A DNA stretch of 64,000 nucleotides from Cryptomeria japonica (lineage: Eukaryota; Streptophyta; Pinopsida; Cupressales; Cupressaceae): the NCBI RefSeq assembly GCF_030272615.1, contig NC_081405.1, positions 314,546,235 to 314,610,234 of the forward strand. Reading direction: 5' to 3'. Below, piece by piece: positions 49,601-57,093 of this stretch. The translations under genes were made by a program, and so were the position numbers. How positions within the stretch are numbered: the first letter of the stretch is position 1; the number at the start of each line of letters is the position of its first letter. The notes beneath the pieces are model-generated. The model searched no databases. It was not told the origin of the DNA and was given only the letters and a program-made list of their open reading frames with translations.

Positions 49601-51129
49601 GTCAAGCAACTGATGATTATCAAACAAAAGATGAAAAGCTAATGCCTTACAAACAACTGGTAGATGATCTGAAACAACACTTTGCAAAGATAGAGTTTGA
49701 GCAGATACCAAGAGAACAGAATCGCGCTGCTGATGCCATGGCTACAATTGCTTCACTTATTGACCTACCACAAAATGAGACCTGTTATGAGTTCTTGGTT
49801 GACAACCTGCTGATTCCGTCATATGAGATCACTCTCACGGAAATGATATGTGTTGTTGGTCCTGAATCCCAGTTATATGGTTCCATATTCACATACCTTC
49901 GCGACAACATTTTACCTCCCGATTTATCGAACAACCAACGCCGCACTTTCATCCGCCAATCCTCCCGATACGTTATCCTAGCTGATATCCTATACCGGCG
50001 AGGTCTAGATGGCACCCTCCTTAGATGTTTAGAGAGTGACGAAGCTCAGATTGCGTTACGAGAAGTGCACGAAGGGATATGTGGTCCGCATACTAGTGGT
50101 CCCACCTTGGCCAAGAAACTCATCAGGACTGGATACTACTGGCCTACTATGGAAAAAGATGCATATCAGTTTGTCAAGAAGTGTAAGCAGTGTCAAATTC
50201 ATGGAGACCTCATACACGCACCAGCACAAGAACTACAGCCACTTGCATCTCCTTGGCCCTTTTGTCAGTGGGGACTCGATCTCATAGGCAAGATTCACCC
50301 TCCTTCTTCCAACGGACATAAATTCATTATCACAGCCACAGAGTATTTCACAAAGTGGATTGAAGCCGTGCCTCTCACACAAGTTACTGGGAAACAAATC
50401 GCTACTTTCATCCTGAACTACATCATTTGCCGATACGGGATTCCTACTTCCATTATTACCGACAACGGGCGTCCTTTCAAGAATCAGGATGTTCATGAAC
50501 TCTGTGAGCGATTCCATATCTCTCATCGTTTCTCCACACCATATTACCCCCAAGGTAATGGCCAAGCTGAGGCGTCTAACAAAACAATCCTCAAAATACT
50601 TAAAAAGACAGTCGACGACGCTGGCCGTAACTGGCATGTCCAACTCAATCCCGCACTTTGGGCATATCGTACCAGTGTCCGCACACCTACAGGAGCTACA
50701 CCTTACTCACTTGTCTATGGTGCTGAAGCCATCTTGCCTATTGAGGTCGAGTTACCTTCTTTACGGGTCTCCTTGAGAAACATAATCAACGATGAAGACT
50801 ACAGGGTCTCTCGCTTACAAGAACTAGAACTGTTGGAGGAACGACGACACACTGCTTTTAATCATCTCAAGGCTTACCAACAACGAATGAGTCGCAGTTA
50901 CAATCACAAGGTCAAGCCTCGCACATTTGAGGTAGGTGACTTAGTCCTCAGAGAGAACCCCAAGAATCAGCAAGATAGAGAAAAGAAGGGCAAATTTGAA
51001 CCCAACTGGCTTGGTCCTTACATCATCACAGCAGCATATGGATCTGGGGCATATCAGCTCTCAACTACAGAAGGTGAATCTTTGGAGGACCCTATCAATA
51101 GCATGCACCTTCGCAGGTTCTACACATAA
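43651..51129 (+). CDS. Gag-pol polyprotein of gypsy-1 (Tat lineage), intact 2492 aa
   Basis: The single ORF starts MVETRLQKSRRKAKEA. Gag core (SLGDQAMEWFSQLPPG…FASFLQRWRNLASRC) about residues 335-480; zinc-binding CEFHKSKGHKTSNCHRLK about 600. Protease VLIDGGAGLN about 840 (D-G-G form). A G-patch-like stretch (FGYDGKSPLGLRKEG) lies near 1085. RT about 1465-1680 with ICTDFRDINKACPKD and YVDDL near 1620. The first RNase H spans about 1750-1880 and the second, archaeal-like one (LYFDGSYTQHGAGAGILF; FGDSQLVIRQ) about 1910-2035. Integrase starts with an HHCC finger (H…H…CKQC) near 2140-2185; its catalytic D, D and E lie near WGLDLIGK, TDNGRPF and NGQAEASNK, and WLGPYII forms the GPY/F end. The dual RNase H defines the Tat clade. 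It would make particle, protease, reverse transcriptase and integrase. No stop or frameshift is seen. Confidence 0.95.
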   Translation: MVETRLQKSRRKAKEAQGPVNMSSYEYDNDVFYNPEHTTLPDMNVYRHNPNMESANAIHNATHNDNVDNSSILSADIQESIMDPQFNRLVEEIMRRDRQYFLNMMAQSGAKIPHDFDLSQLMESRPSQQTQPNSGGPNNMMPESPSVLLQKPAIPHTQAQMHDTYTQKPSWRPYVQTHAQDIGQPRQMDTQGLPQNFDTRRPHAKIGGNTMENERPIEYSLYTQNRYGVPQQEIMPSAPYMSQQYRPPYGHVYDQYHPYMQQAPPQMGVSNMGYATRNPSPPKNNLEQQIRDLQKKVEDMGTSKPTYTMRDICPYPFDKSIPMPPFPPHFATPKFDKYRGRGDPKAHIRQFFTACIEVAAEETYLMRLFPQSLGDQAMEWFSQLPPGIKSWGDLAEAFIQHFSYNIETDVSVTTLCNTKQKEGESFASFLQRWRNLASRCSCEIPQKQMVEMFTQNVNKAIGYDLRKACLSTFKDVIEKGLATERVLIEQGVIKLFKENKEDFKGKDKPKFWNKNKNTVNDGVVDANTVRPKFIFSGSNSTNNQVNNQTASKPRRKYTPLGEPLESVFKKLVANKVITVPDFPPYEPKVKPNWWNDDEYCEFHKSKGHKTSNCHRLKNIVQDLIDRGDIEIEGHSSNQEHEVFKEPFPKHDKGKGKVTDDQANYTRTSYNYDSTINHISMDNHISTITIKNKNPENPPQRPKIVLKGVGSSSEATSECHVTTRRGKITLPGTSSKNTNLPSTKPEYDLVEQLGKTPALISILELLRISPAHKAVLDKTLRDTAVPTDLNVDQFQAMVGYLSVPHSLTFTEADDASISQPHNAPLHIEAFIHKHRIKRVLIDGGAGLNICTLSTIRQLGYSDKAVNATNQITIKAYDDEERSSKGTVILPLRIGPVTKDVICQVLDLDLTYNILLGRPWIHEMRAVPSTYHQCIKFPHNGVEVTVNGDPNPFIYCNNLRSHTEIIIPSNREATPSSAYIDPESLKPSTSKQGELRAKFQDKGMGEYTLNQTMFLRQVMNSPKEYGRPHPNKQISIMLLKWDPTVFQKWGELEEESLYKMLYKDAEDDTHDQIIIPCENYGKGFKILQRFGYDGKSPLGLRKEGVMEPLQPELTTRRERSKGLGFLNPKIQHKKTKQIWQVKVAEVQQEDNYSTDSNEWEWGSDKSSSDYELNETFREPDEPTEEEEFYKKFRVGQEPTHKDPAQASFQGPRSGSHRMRTPVPEGATSDDNLDSLTIDTDEESAIDDLDDYLDIPEYNHIFTISLADSKNTKDLPLVHPQLIDWDQDGPPQIDTFQNDEAIVDYLGIRDDLPLGDHKAGYAIELNNMAYFGEGVGPSSRKNVKIKTKQGSYGENHTVALSDSKKVKRKDVSEGENLSEAPEDGRLDILPASYEEKSSMLVEETIKTNIGTAEVPHNIFLAQSLTEAEKARFISFFKARQVNFAWSYADMPGLDPDLVMHHLTVKPGAKPVKQKLRKMHPQVALLVKAELEKLLDVGFIRPIDYPEWISNLVPVSKPDRSIRICTDFRDINKACPKDDFPLPNIDLIVDLTAGHEMLSLMDGFSGYNQIRIAPEDQHKTSFTCPWGTFCWNVMPFGLKNAGATYQRAMTTIFHDLMHVKVEDYVDDLLVKSIDRNTHLDILSVAFDRLEKYKVRLNPKKCVFGVTSGKLLGFIVSKRGIEADPAKVKAILDMPPPKNISQLRSLQGRLQSIRRFIAQLADKCNPFQHLLHKNIKFKWDENCQQAFQALKDYLLNPPVLMPPIPNQPLLLYISATPTALGALLAQQIPDGKEKAVYYISRTLVGYELNYTPIERACLAVVFASQKLRHYMLTHKTKLIARIDPLKYLLNKATLTGRLAKWVMILSEFDIEYVDRKAIKGQAIADQLADAPMIDDVPLQSEFPDESILTISPAKPWQLYFDGSYTQHGAGAGILFITPQGDSIPKSYRLSFPCTNNIAEYEALTTGLRIAVQWKIQELRVFGDSQLVIRQATDDYQTKDEKLMPYKQLVDDLKQHFAKIEFEQIPREQNRAADAMATIASLIDLPQNETCYEFLVDNLLIPSYEITLTEMICVVGPESQLYGSIFTYLRDNILPPDLSNNQRRTFIRQSSRYVILADILYRRGLDGTLLRCLESDEAQIALREVHEGICGPHTSGPTLAKKLIRTGYYWPTMEKDAYQFVKKCKQCQIHGDLIHAPAQELQPLASPWPFCQWGLDLIGKIHPPSSNGHKFIITATEYFTKWIEAVPLTQVTGKQIATFILNYIICRYGIPTSIITDNGRPFKNQDVHELCERFHISHRFSTPYYPQGNGQAEASNKTILKILKKTVDDAGRNWHVQLNPALWAYRTSVRTPTGATPYSLVYGAEAILPIEVELPSLRVSLRNIINDEDYRVSRLQELELLEERRHTAFNHLKAYQQRMSRSYNHKVKPRTFEVGDLVLRENPKNQQDREKKGKFEPNWLGPYIITAAYGSGAYQLSTTEGESLEDPINSMHLRRFYT
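47698..47720 (+). repeat. Hairpin motif GGYGAAAA-stem-CGCY, copy 1 (inside pol)
   Basis: GGCG AAAA CCAC act GTGG CGCT: inner 4-bp stem, outer GGCG/CGCT pairing with one wobble. Mirror copy in gypsy-2 at 60503-60525. Confidence 0.8.
47761..47783 (+). repeat. Hairpin motif GGTGAAAA-stem-CGCC, copy 2 (inside pol)
   Basis: GGTG AAAA CCTC tct GAGG CGCC. Mirror copy in gypsy-2 at 60440-60462. Confidence 0.8.
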
Positions 51130-51224
51130 GCTCTTTTTTAAGTATCCTAATGCAAAAATACAAAAAAATCAAAAAAATTCAAAAATACAAAAAAAAAATT
51201 ATAAAAACAAAAAAATTGTTACTT

Positions 51225-51249
51225 GGTGAAAACCTGGCAAACAGGCGCC
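51225..51249 (+). repeat. Hairpin motif, copy 3
   Basis: GGTG AAAA CCTG gcaaa CAGG CGCC. Mirror copy at 56972-56996. Confidence 0.82.
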
Positions 51250-51309
51250 TTGTGACAACAAAAAAATTGCAAAATCGAAAAAAAGTAAAGAGAAATAATT
51301 TCGTCCAAC

Positions 51310-51333
51310 GGTGAAAACCACTTCGGTGGCGCC
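51310..51333 (+). repeat. Hairpin motif, copy 4
   Basis: GGTG AAAA CCAC ttcg GTGG CGCC, with a UUCG tetraloop. Mirror copy at 56889-56912. Confidence 0.82.
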
Positions 51334-51348
51334 CTGGGCAAGTACCAT

Positions 51349-51372
51349 GGTGAAAACTGGGTCACCAGCGCC
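51349..51372 (+). repeat. Hairpin motif, copy 5
   Basis: GGTG AAAA CTGG gtca CCAG CGCC. Mirror copy at 56850-56873. Confidence 0.82.
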
Positions 51373-51444
51373 ATGCGTAGGGACTTTGCTCCTCCCTCTT
51401 TCAGGATTCCCTTTCATTCTTTCACTTCGCACACAATCACGACC

Positions 51445-52213
51445 AAAATGGATAGCAATAAACAACAATATTGAAAGACTAAAATGGATTCAACCACCAA
51501 ACCCTAGCCTAACAATGAACAAAGATCCACCATAACATATGAAGATAACCTAAGACAATGCAAAATAACTCAATAAATCACAAAGATTATACCATCACAT
51601 GTCCACTAGGGTTTTTGATCTCCATTCTTCCTATCTCCATTGATCTTGTTTGATATGCTTGCTCTCAGATTTTTGTATGCACAAGAGCTCAACAAAGAAC
51701 GGAATGTGGTTGCAAGTAGGATCGTAGTGTAGCCAAGTCCTCCAAAATCAGTCATTAGGGGTCCCTGGTAATGAAGAAAGCATCTCCTTAAATAGAAGAC
51801 ACAATAGAAAATGGAGGGTTAAGATTGAGAGGTGTAAAAAGAGAGGTCGGCTAGGATTAGAGGGTAGGTATAAGAAATACCAAAATAATGAAAGGGGTAG
51901 GTAGTGTAGGAAATAAGAGATGAATGACATGTGTCATGTGTAGAAAAGGTTAATGAATTAATTAAATAAATAAAGATTTATTTAATTAATAGAAGAAGTA
52001 GGGTAATTAAATAAATAAAATATTTATTTAATTTAGGAAAGGGATAATTTAAATAAATAAATGTATTTATTTAAATGAGAAATAAGGCTAGAAGAGGATA
52101 AATGAATTAATTAAATAAATAAAGATTTATTTAATTAATAGAAGAATTAAGCTAAAGTAATTAAATAAATAAAATATTTATTTAATTAGACTGGACAATT
52201 TTGGGTGTCTACA
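51445..52213 (-). repeat. 3' LTR of gypsy-2, first 769 bases only
   Basis: On the minus strand it starts TGTAGACACCC at 52213, directly after a polypurine tract, and matches 40961-41730 with one indel noticed (accaaggg against accaggg). It ends at 51445 in …tatccatttt without a terminal CA, so it is probably truncated rather than complete. Confidence 0.88.
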
Positions 52214-52228
52214 TTTTGCCCCTCTTTG
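52214..52228 (-). other. Polypurine tract of gypsy-2
   Basis: On the minus strand caaagaggggcaaaa directly precedes the TGTAGACAC LTR start. Confidence 0.85.
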
Positions 52229-52459
52229 AGACAATGCGGCTTGTCGCGTTGTTTCAAAGAAGATAAGATGAACTGATACAGAGTTGCCCCAGGATGGGAA
52301 TGATATGCCCCCTCGAGAGATTGGATGAAAAAGTCTGGAAAGATTGCAGACAATCTCGCGATAAGAAAGATGGGAAAGAATGGACTAATTGGATAAAGTG
52401 ACAAAATCACAGGATGAAGAATACTGACTCGGGAAAATGAGGGCGAGGGCTAGGGTAGG

Positions 52460-52467
52460 CTATAAGA
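52460..52467 (+). promoter_or_regulatory. TATA-like box of the antisense plant-mobile-domain gene
   Basis: CTATAAGA lies 99 bases before the first candidate ATG (52559) on the + strand and could place transcription start near 52490. It implies a promoter inside gypsy-2 that is independent of the LTR. Motif evidence only. Confidence 0.45.
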
Positions 52468-52558
52468 TAAACCACGGGCAAAAGACATCCTCATTGTCAT
52501 CCACACCCATAGAAGAGCACAGTGCAGAGCGAGAAAAGAGCAGCAGCAGTCAGCAGCG

Positions 52559-55400
52559 ATGGCATTCGTTCATAGATTCGATCGTGTCCGCCGATTCCAG
52601 CGACCAGCCGATGCAGGAGAGCCGGTAAGTACCCGAAAACCTCCTTGTACTTTCACGCATTTCAAGTTTTGTCATTAATGCATGTTTAGGAGCAATAAAT
52701 GCGCTAGAAATAGGGTAGTTTAAAAGTGCAAAAACGCGCAACCGCGTCTGTGTCAGCGCCAGGCGCGTCTGTGTCCAACAGGCGCGTCTGTGTCGGGTCC
52801 AGGCGCGTCTGTGCCTGGAACCGCGTTTGTGTTGAATGCGCACGCGTTTGTGAAATGTAGTAGCGTCTGTGCTTTTGAACAGCGTTTATGTCATGCAGGG
52901 ACGTCTGTGATCCCTGGTCGCGTTTATGTCTGGCATAGGCACGTTTGTGTTTAGAAAGCGCGTCTGTGTTGCAGAGGCGCGTTTGTGCAGTCTATAAGCG
53001 CGTTTATGAGGTAAAAGCGCGTGTGTGTTGAAAAAGTGCGTTTATGTGTTTAAATGCATGGTTTTAGTCCTTTAGGTCAAATCGGCAGTTCTGTGATGAA
53101 CATACGCTGTCGATTGGATAAGCTGCTGAGAGGATACACTCAAGCAGGTCCTCTAGGAATACTAGGATAGATCAAGGCACTTTGTGATGAACAGGGAGCA
53201 CCAGGATAAGCAACACTTTGTGATGAACAGGGAGTGCGAATGTGAGTGACACTTTGTGATGAACAGGGAATGTCACACACGTAGTACTTTGTGATGAACA
53301 GTGAGCACTACTAGGATAAATAGCAACACTTTGTGATGAACAGTGAGTGTCACTAGGGTAGATAGCCATATGCATTTGGGTAGCGAGTAGCATTTTGTGA
53401 TAAACATTGAATGCCACGATAACTGACAAGATTGATTTGCTTGACTGCAGGAGTATTTGCCGATGTTGGAGTCACGGGAGAGATTCCCATCGACTCAGAG
53501 ACTGCGTCCAGAGTTGTCCATCCAGGACATGATTTCCATTGAGGAGATGGGTCTCACATATATGCTCTATGTGCCTGAGTTTCGGGCAAACATGGGGTTG
53601 CTGACTGCATTGGCCGAGAGATGGCACTCAGAGACATGCACGTTTCACCTGCCGATGGGTGAGATGACAGTGACACTAGAGGATGTCTACAGGATACTGC
53701 ATATCCCCATTGATGGAGAGTTGATCCCCTACGACCGTGACGGTGACAGGGAGGCCTTGAGACGGGTTTTTCAGGATCCTGAGTTGGAGATGAGAGCAGG
53801 GCATGTAGCCTGGGACACCATGACTGCCACAGGATTGGCATTGCCGGCAGTTATTGGGGGAGTTATCAGTGGATACCTGTGTCCAGACAGGGCCACACGA
53901 GGATTGGCAGTGGGCTGGGGAGGGGCCTTGGAGACGCTGATGGCAGAGCACACTAGGTATGCATGGGGGCCATGTGTCCTAGCACATTTGTACTATGAGC
54001 TGCATCAGTTTGTATACCACGGATCAGTGGGGCTGGGCTGCGGTGTGACTCTATTGCAGGTGTGGGCCTATGAGCACCTTCCAGTGACGAGGCCGATTCA
54101 TTTCAGAGGCAGAGGACAGGGACAGAGTTTTGTTCATTTGTATGCCATGATCACATCCCAGCCTCGGATTGGGAGATTGGAGCACTGGAGGAGAGTCATT
54201 GATGACATTGATATGGTGATCTGGAGGCCGTACCTGGGGTGCGAGGAGTGGGGTGATGATGCACTGGAGCTACCCTACACCTTCCGGAGCAGGTACCTGA
54301 TTGGGCGGACGCCCTATATATTAGAGAGACAGCTGGTGGATAGGGTATGCAGGCAGTATGGCCGGATTCAGAGGATGCCCCGAGGCTCGGGTATGTATGC
54401 CCGTACTGTTAGAGATCAGGTGCAGTTTGGCCCACTGCTATCTTATGATCAGGCAGTGATGCAGCTAGCAGAGATGATGCCGATGCCATGGGACATGTGG
54501 CCAGAGGTAGATGATGCAGGGATGGACGCAGAGTACTCTGCGTACTGGGCAGAGCATCCATTTCCGAGGTTGACAGATCCGGCAGAGCCAGTGGATGGAG
54601 AGGGTGGAGGAGATGATGATGAGGGAGGAGGGGATGCAGGTAGGGGCCGGCGGAGGCGGAGGGGAGTGGTGGGAGAGAGACGGGTAGCACCTCGGAGGGA
54701 GGGAGGTCAGGAGAGAGCAGCTCCAGTGGTGAGAGGACGGGGTGGACTGCCCCTACAGGTGCCAGCAGCACAGGGTCCCCGAGAGGGACAGAGACAGGTA
54801 CAGCCAGAGGGACAGAGACAGGTACAGCCACAGGTACCTATACAGGCACAGGGACAGGTGCAGGCAGAGGCACAGGGACAGGCACCTGTAGAGGAGGAGC
54901 CACAGGCAGGGGCGGAGAGCGGAGACTCCGAGGAGGATGAGGTGGTGAGGCTGCGGGAGATCTGCCAGGGCCAGGCAGATGAGATTGAGGATTTGGTTCG
55001 AGAGAGGAACCACCTCAGGATCAGGGTCCGAGACACAGAGCGGGAGAGGGATCAGGCCATCCAGAGATATACCGAGGCCGAGACAGCTCTGAGGGCAGGT
55101 AGGCGGGCAGCAGAGGATGCAGGGGCAGGCTACGCCTATGTTTTGCGAGCGGGAGAGGAGATCGCCTACTGGAGGGATCTATATTATGCAGCCGTGCCAG
55201 CGGAGCAGCGGGCTAGGAGCTTCCAGAGGTCGTCGCGCACAGCGACGGCTACGGGAGGGAGCCGCAGGAGACAGGCATCCAGCGGTGGGGTTATGGGGCC
55301 TCCACCACCACCAGAGGGACAGGGGGATCCAGGGGCAGGGCCATCTACAGCTCAGACTCCGTCGAGGCGAGGTGGCTCCGAGGGAGGGAGTTCCTCATAG
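52559..55400 (+). CDS. Antisense ORF of gypsy-2: plant mobile domain (PMD, aminotransferase-like) protein, two exons
   Basis: Exon 2 (53451-55400) is open. Exon 1 (52559-52624, 22 codons beginning MAFVHRFDR) joins it in phase across a GTAAGT…CTGCAG intron, giving about 671 aa. The PMD covers roughly residues 35-330: LSIQDMISIEEMGLTYML, WHSETCTFHLPMGEMTVTLEDVYRILHIPIDGE, LAHLYYELHQFV and LLQVWAYEHLPVTRPIH. A low-complexity Gly/Arg/Gln-rich linker (about 390-510) and a charged coiled coil (VVRLREICQGQADEIEDLV…) follow, then a Ser/Gly-rich tail. PMD proteins occur as host genes (MAIN/MAIL1, silencing-related) and inside transposons. Antisense extra ORFs are known in Tat elements. No stops; GC content is clearly higher than in neighbours. 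The role is unknown; nucleic-acid or silencing functions are guesses. Exon 1 is the least certain part. Confidence 0.82.
52740..53050 (+). repeat. GCGTCTGTG repeat array in the PMD intron
   Basis: About 16 units of GCGT(C/T)TGTG or close variants (GCGTTTATG) begin near 52743, 52763, 52782, 52803, 52823, 52842, 52862, 52882, 52902, 52920, 52941, 52959, 52978, 52999, 53018 and 53037, a mean spacing of about 19.6 bases. On the gypsy-2 sense strand the array is inverted relative to the leader array of gypsy-1. Confidence 0.9.
53176..53417 (+). repeat. Array of six hairpins with a constant loop in the PMD intron
   Basis: The 15-base core ttgtgatgaacaggg (variants …acagtg, …aaacattg) occurs at 53182, 53218, 53254, 53289, 53341 and 53395. 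Flanks pair across it: gtgacact/aatgtcac, gtagtact/agcactac, gtagcatt/aatgccac (7 of 8 pairs each), acact/agtgt and cact/agtg. The first unit pairs poorly. Another partial core lies near 53090. Confidence 0.85.
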
Positions 55401-56774
55401 CTATAGTGGGCTCCCATTGTATCAGTAGATGTATCATTGTTGTATTGTAGACACCTGCGGGTGATTCTTTTGTAGCCATATGATTCTTTTGACATCATTG
55501 TATTATGACACATTTGATTGATTATATATATGAGATGATTCATCTTTTGCGGCAGCTATATGCATATGTACCTTGTGTGATGAGATGTTCTTATGTGATG
55601 CATGTTTTATGATATGGATGCTTATATGATGCAAGGCCATATATTTTTGTTCTTTTATGTTGTATATGTGATGCATGATGCGAATGAAAATGTATGTGAT
55701 GCAAATGATTATTTATATAATGAAAATGTGAGATGTGCTAACATGTGTTGTATGCAGGATGTGATGCCATTATAATATCTATATGTATGAAATGCTTATA
55801 TGTGGTGATGCAGGTGCAACTATATGAAATGCACATGTTTTTGGTGTGTCATTATACTCAGTCATGTGATAGCGGGCTACGCGGACTCGAGAAGGACAAT
55901 GGAAGTCAATCAAGAAAGGGGGATGGAAGACAGAAGATATGAACGTGAAAGAGCTTCTTGTGCGTTATCATCATTGAGCTTTATTATGGCAGAATAGGTT
56001 ATGACAATCGAGGCATATGTTCGGCCCAGAAAATCATTGTACCTGTTTGCATGGAGATAAGACAGTCACAAACAAGGAATGCCCCAGTTCACACTAGACT
56101 CACAGTGTCCTCATATCCTTGGACAAGTCATAGTATTACTAAAAGACAATCCACAGACAGCAAATGCAAATAAGTGACGATACCCCATCCTCGCCTTTCT
56201 AGTCAAAGACATCCTGGAGATAGAATCTCTAGTCAAAGACATCCCGGAAAAGCTAAAAGACATGTCACCAAAAAGATAAAACCAAAAGAAAACCAAGACT
56301 CGACACCCACATCCACTGTAGTCTTCAAGTTTGTGTCTCTTGTCACTTGTTTAAGTCAAATTTTGATTGTGGTCACAATGTTCACTTTCACAAAAAGGAT
56401 AGATAGCACTGAACCATATGTTGTCTGAGTCTGTTAAAAGATTTGATTTTGTTGAAGCCCATTGTTGCTGCTGTGTCTCCTTGGAAACTGACTGAATCCA
56501 TGAAACTGATACCTTATTGTGGAGAAGATGGAACTTTATTGCGGATCTGCGATGCAAAATGTTGCTTTATTGCGAATTGTGCGCGGATAGACTGAAGAGA
56601 GCTGAAAGAAACTGTACTCCTCGAAACATGTGATGTTCTCAGTTCCACACCCATTACTAGACGCAGGAATTGGCCGTAGTCACAGATAGGATCTGATTTA
56701 TTATGAATGGCTAACCAATCTCGGGTAGATCAATAACAAGCCATGATGGGCATGGGTAAGTTTATTGTGAGTGA
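55401..56774. other. Gypsy-2 region between the PMD gene and the post-pol region
   Basis: No convincing ORF on either strand. From 55580 to 55830 short variable repeats around tgatgca- and tatatgatg- recur. A 19-base direct repeat (ctagtcaaagacatcc-gga) lies at 56199 and 56229 with a 30-base period. The rest shows nothing I can name. Confidence 0.6.
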
Positions 56775-57093
56775 ATTGGTCGTGATTGTGTGCGAAGTGA
56801 AAGAATGAAAGGGAATCCTGAAAGAGGGAGGAGCAAAGTCCCTACGCATGGCGCTGGTGACCCAGTTTTCACCATGGTACTTGCCCAGGGCGCCACCGAA
56901 GTGGTTTTCACCGTTGGACGAAATTATTTCTCTTTACTTTCTTGGATTTTGCAATTTTTTTGTTGTCACAAGGCGCCTGTTTGCCAGGTTTTCACCAAGT
57001 AACAATTTTTTTGTTTTTATAATTTTTTTTTGTATTTTTGAATTTTTTTTTTTGATTTTTTTGTATTTTTGCATTAGGATACTTAAAAAGAGC
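56775..57093 (-). other. Post-pol region of gypsy-2 with hairpin motifs
   Basis: Minus-strand equivalent of 51130-51446. It carries hairpin motifs at 56972-56996, 56889-56912 and 56850-56873 and the A-rich tract (T-rich on +) at 57000-57070. Confidence 0.85.

Larger units (their letters stand above)
40961..51446 (+). mobile_element. Ty3/gypsy (Tat lineage) retrotransposon gypsy-1, 3' end missing
   Basis: A TGTAGACACCC LTR start, a long leader and an uninterrupted gag-pol ORF with two RNase H domains mark a Tat-lineage element. After pol only about 315 bases remain before the sequence switches to the inverted LTR of gypsy-2. The antisense ORF, polypurine tract and 3' LTR found in gypsy-2 are therefore missing here. 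The intact ORF and near-identity to gypsy-2 point to recent activity. Confidence 0.92.
51130..51446 (+). other. Post-pol region of gypsy-1 with A-rich tract
   Basis: After the pol stop comes a run of A-rich aaaaatacaaaa-type sequence (51150-51220), then three hairpin motifs (51225-51372). The region then joins the inverted LTR of gypsy-2. It is equal to 56775-57093 read on the minus strand. No ORF. Confidence 0.85.
52625..53450 (+). other. Predicted intron of the PMD gene
   Basis: Donor CCG|GTAAGT and acceptor TTGACTGCAG|GAG; a branch-point-like CTGAC lies near 53422, followed by a T-rich stretch. It is 826 bases, phase 0, and filled by two different repeat arrays. Confidence 0.7.

Noticed and set aside
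50233-50643. 136-aa minus-strand ORF inside gypsy-1 integrase and its twin at 57580-57990
   Set aside because: Antisense shadow of conserved integrase codons; no start context or domain of its own.
51445-52213. Gypsy-2 as a simple nested insertion into gypsy-1 with a complete 769-bp LTR
   Set aside because: The LTR has no CA end here and no primer site follows the same point (41730) in gypsy-1; truncation fits better, though a complete copy is needed to settle it.
52437-52628. 63-codon ORF before the PMD intron as alternative first exon
   Set aside because: It is in another frame and ends just after the splice donor; joining it would not keep the PMD frame.
42880-53050. GCGTCTGTG arrays considered as CRISPR-like arrays
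   Set aside because: Repeat units are 9-12 bases with 8-11 base linkers, in plant retrotransposon DNA; there are no cas genes.
54409-55036. Long minus-strand ORFs opposite the PMD gene (Pro/Leu- and Ser/Cys-rich)
   Set aside because: They are shadows of the repetitive Gly/Arg/Gln-rich coding sequence on the plus strand.
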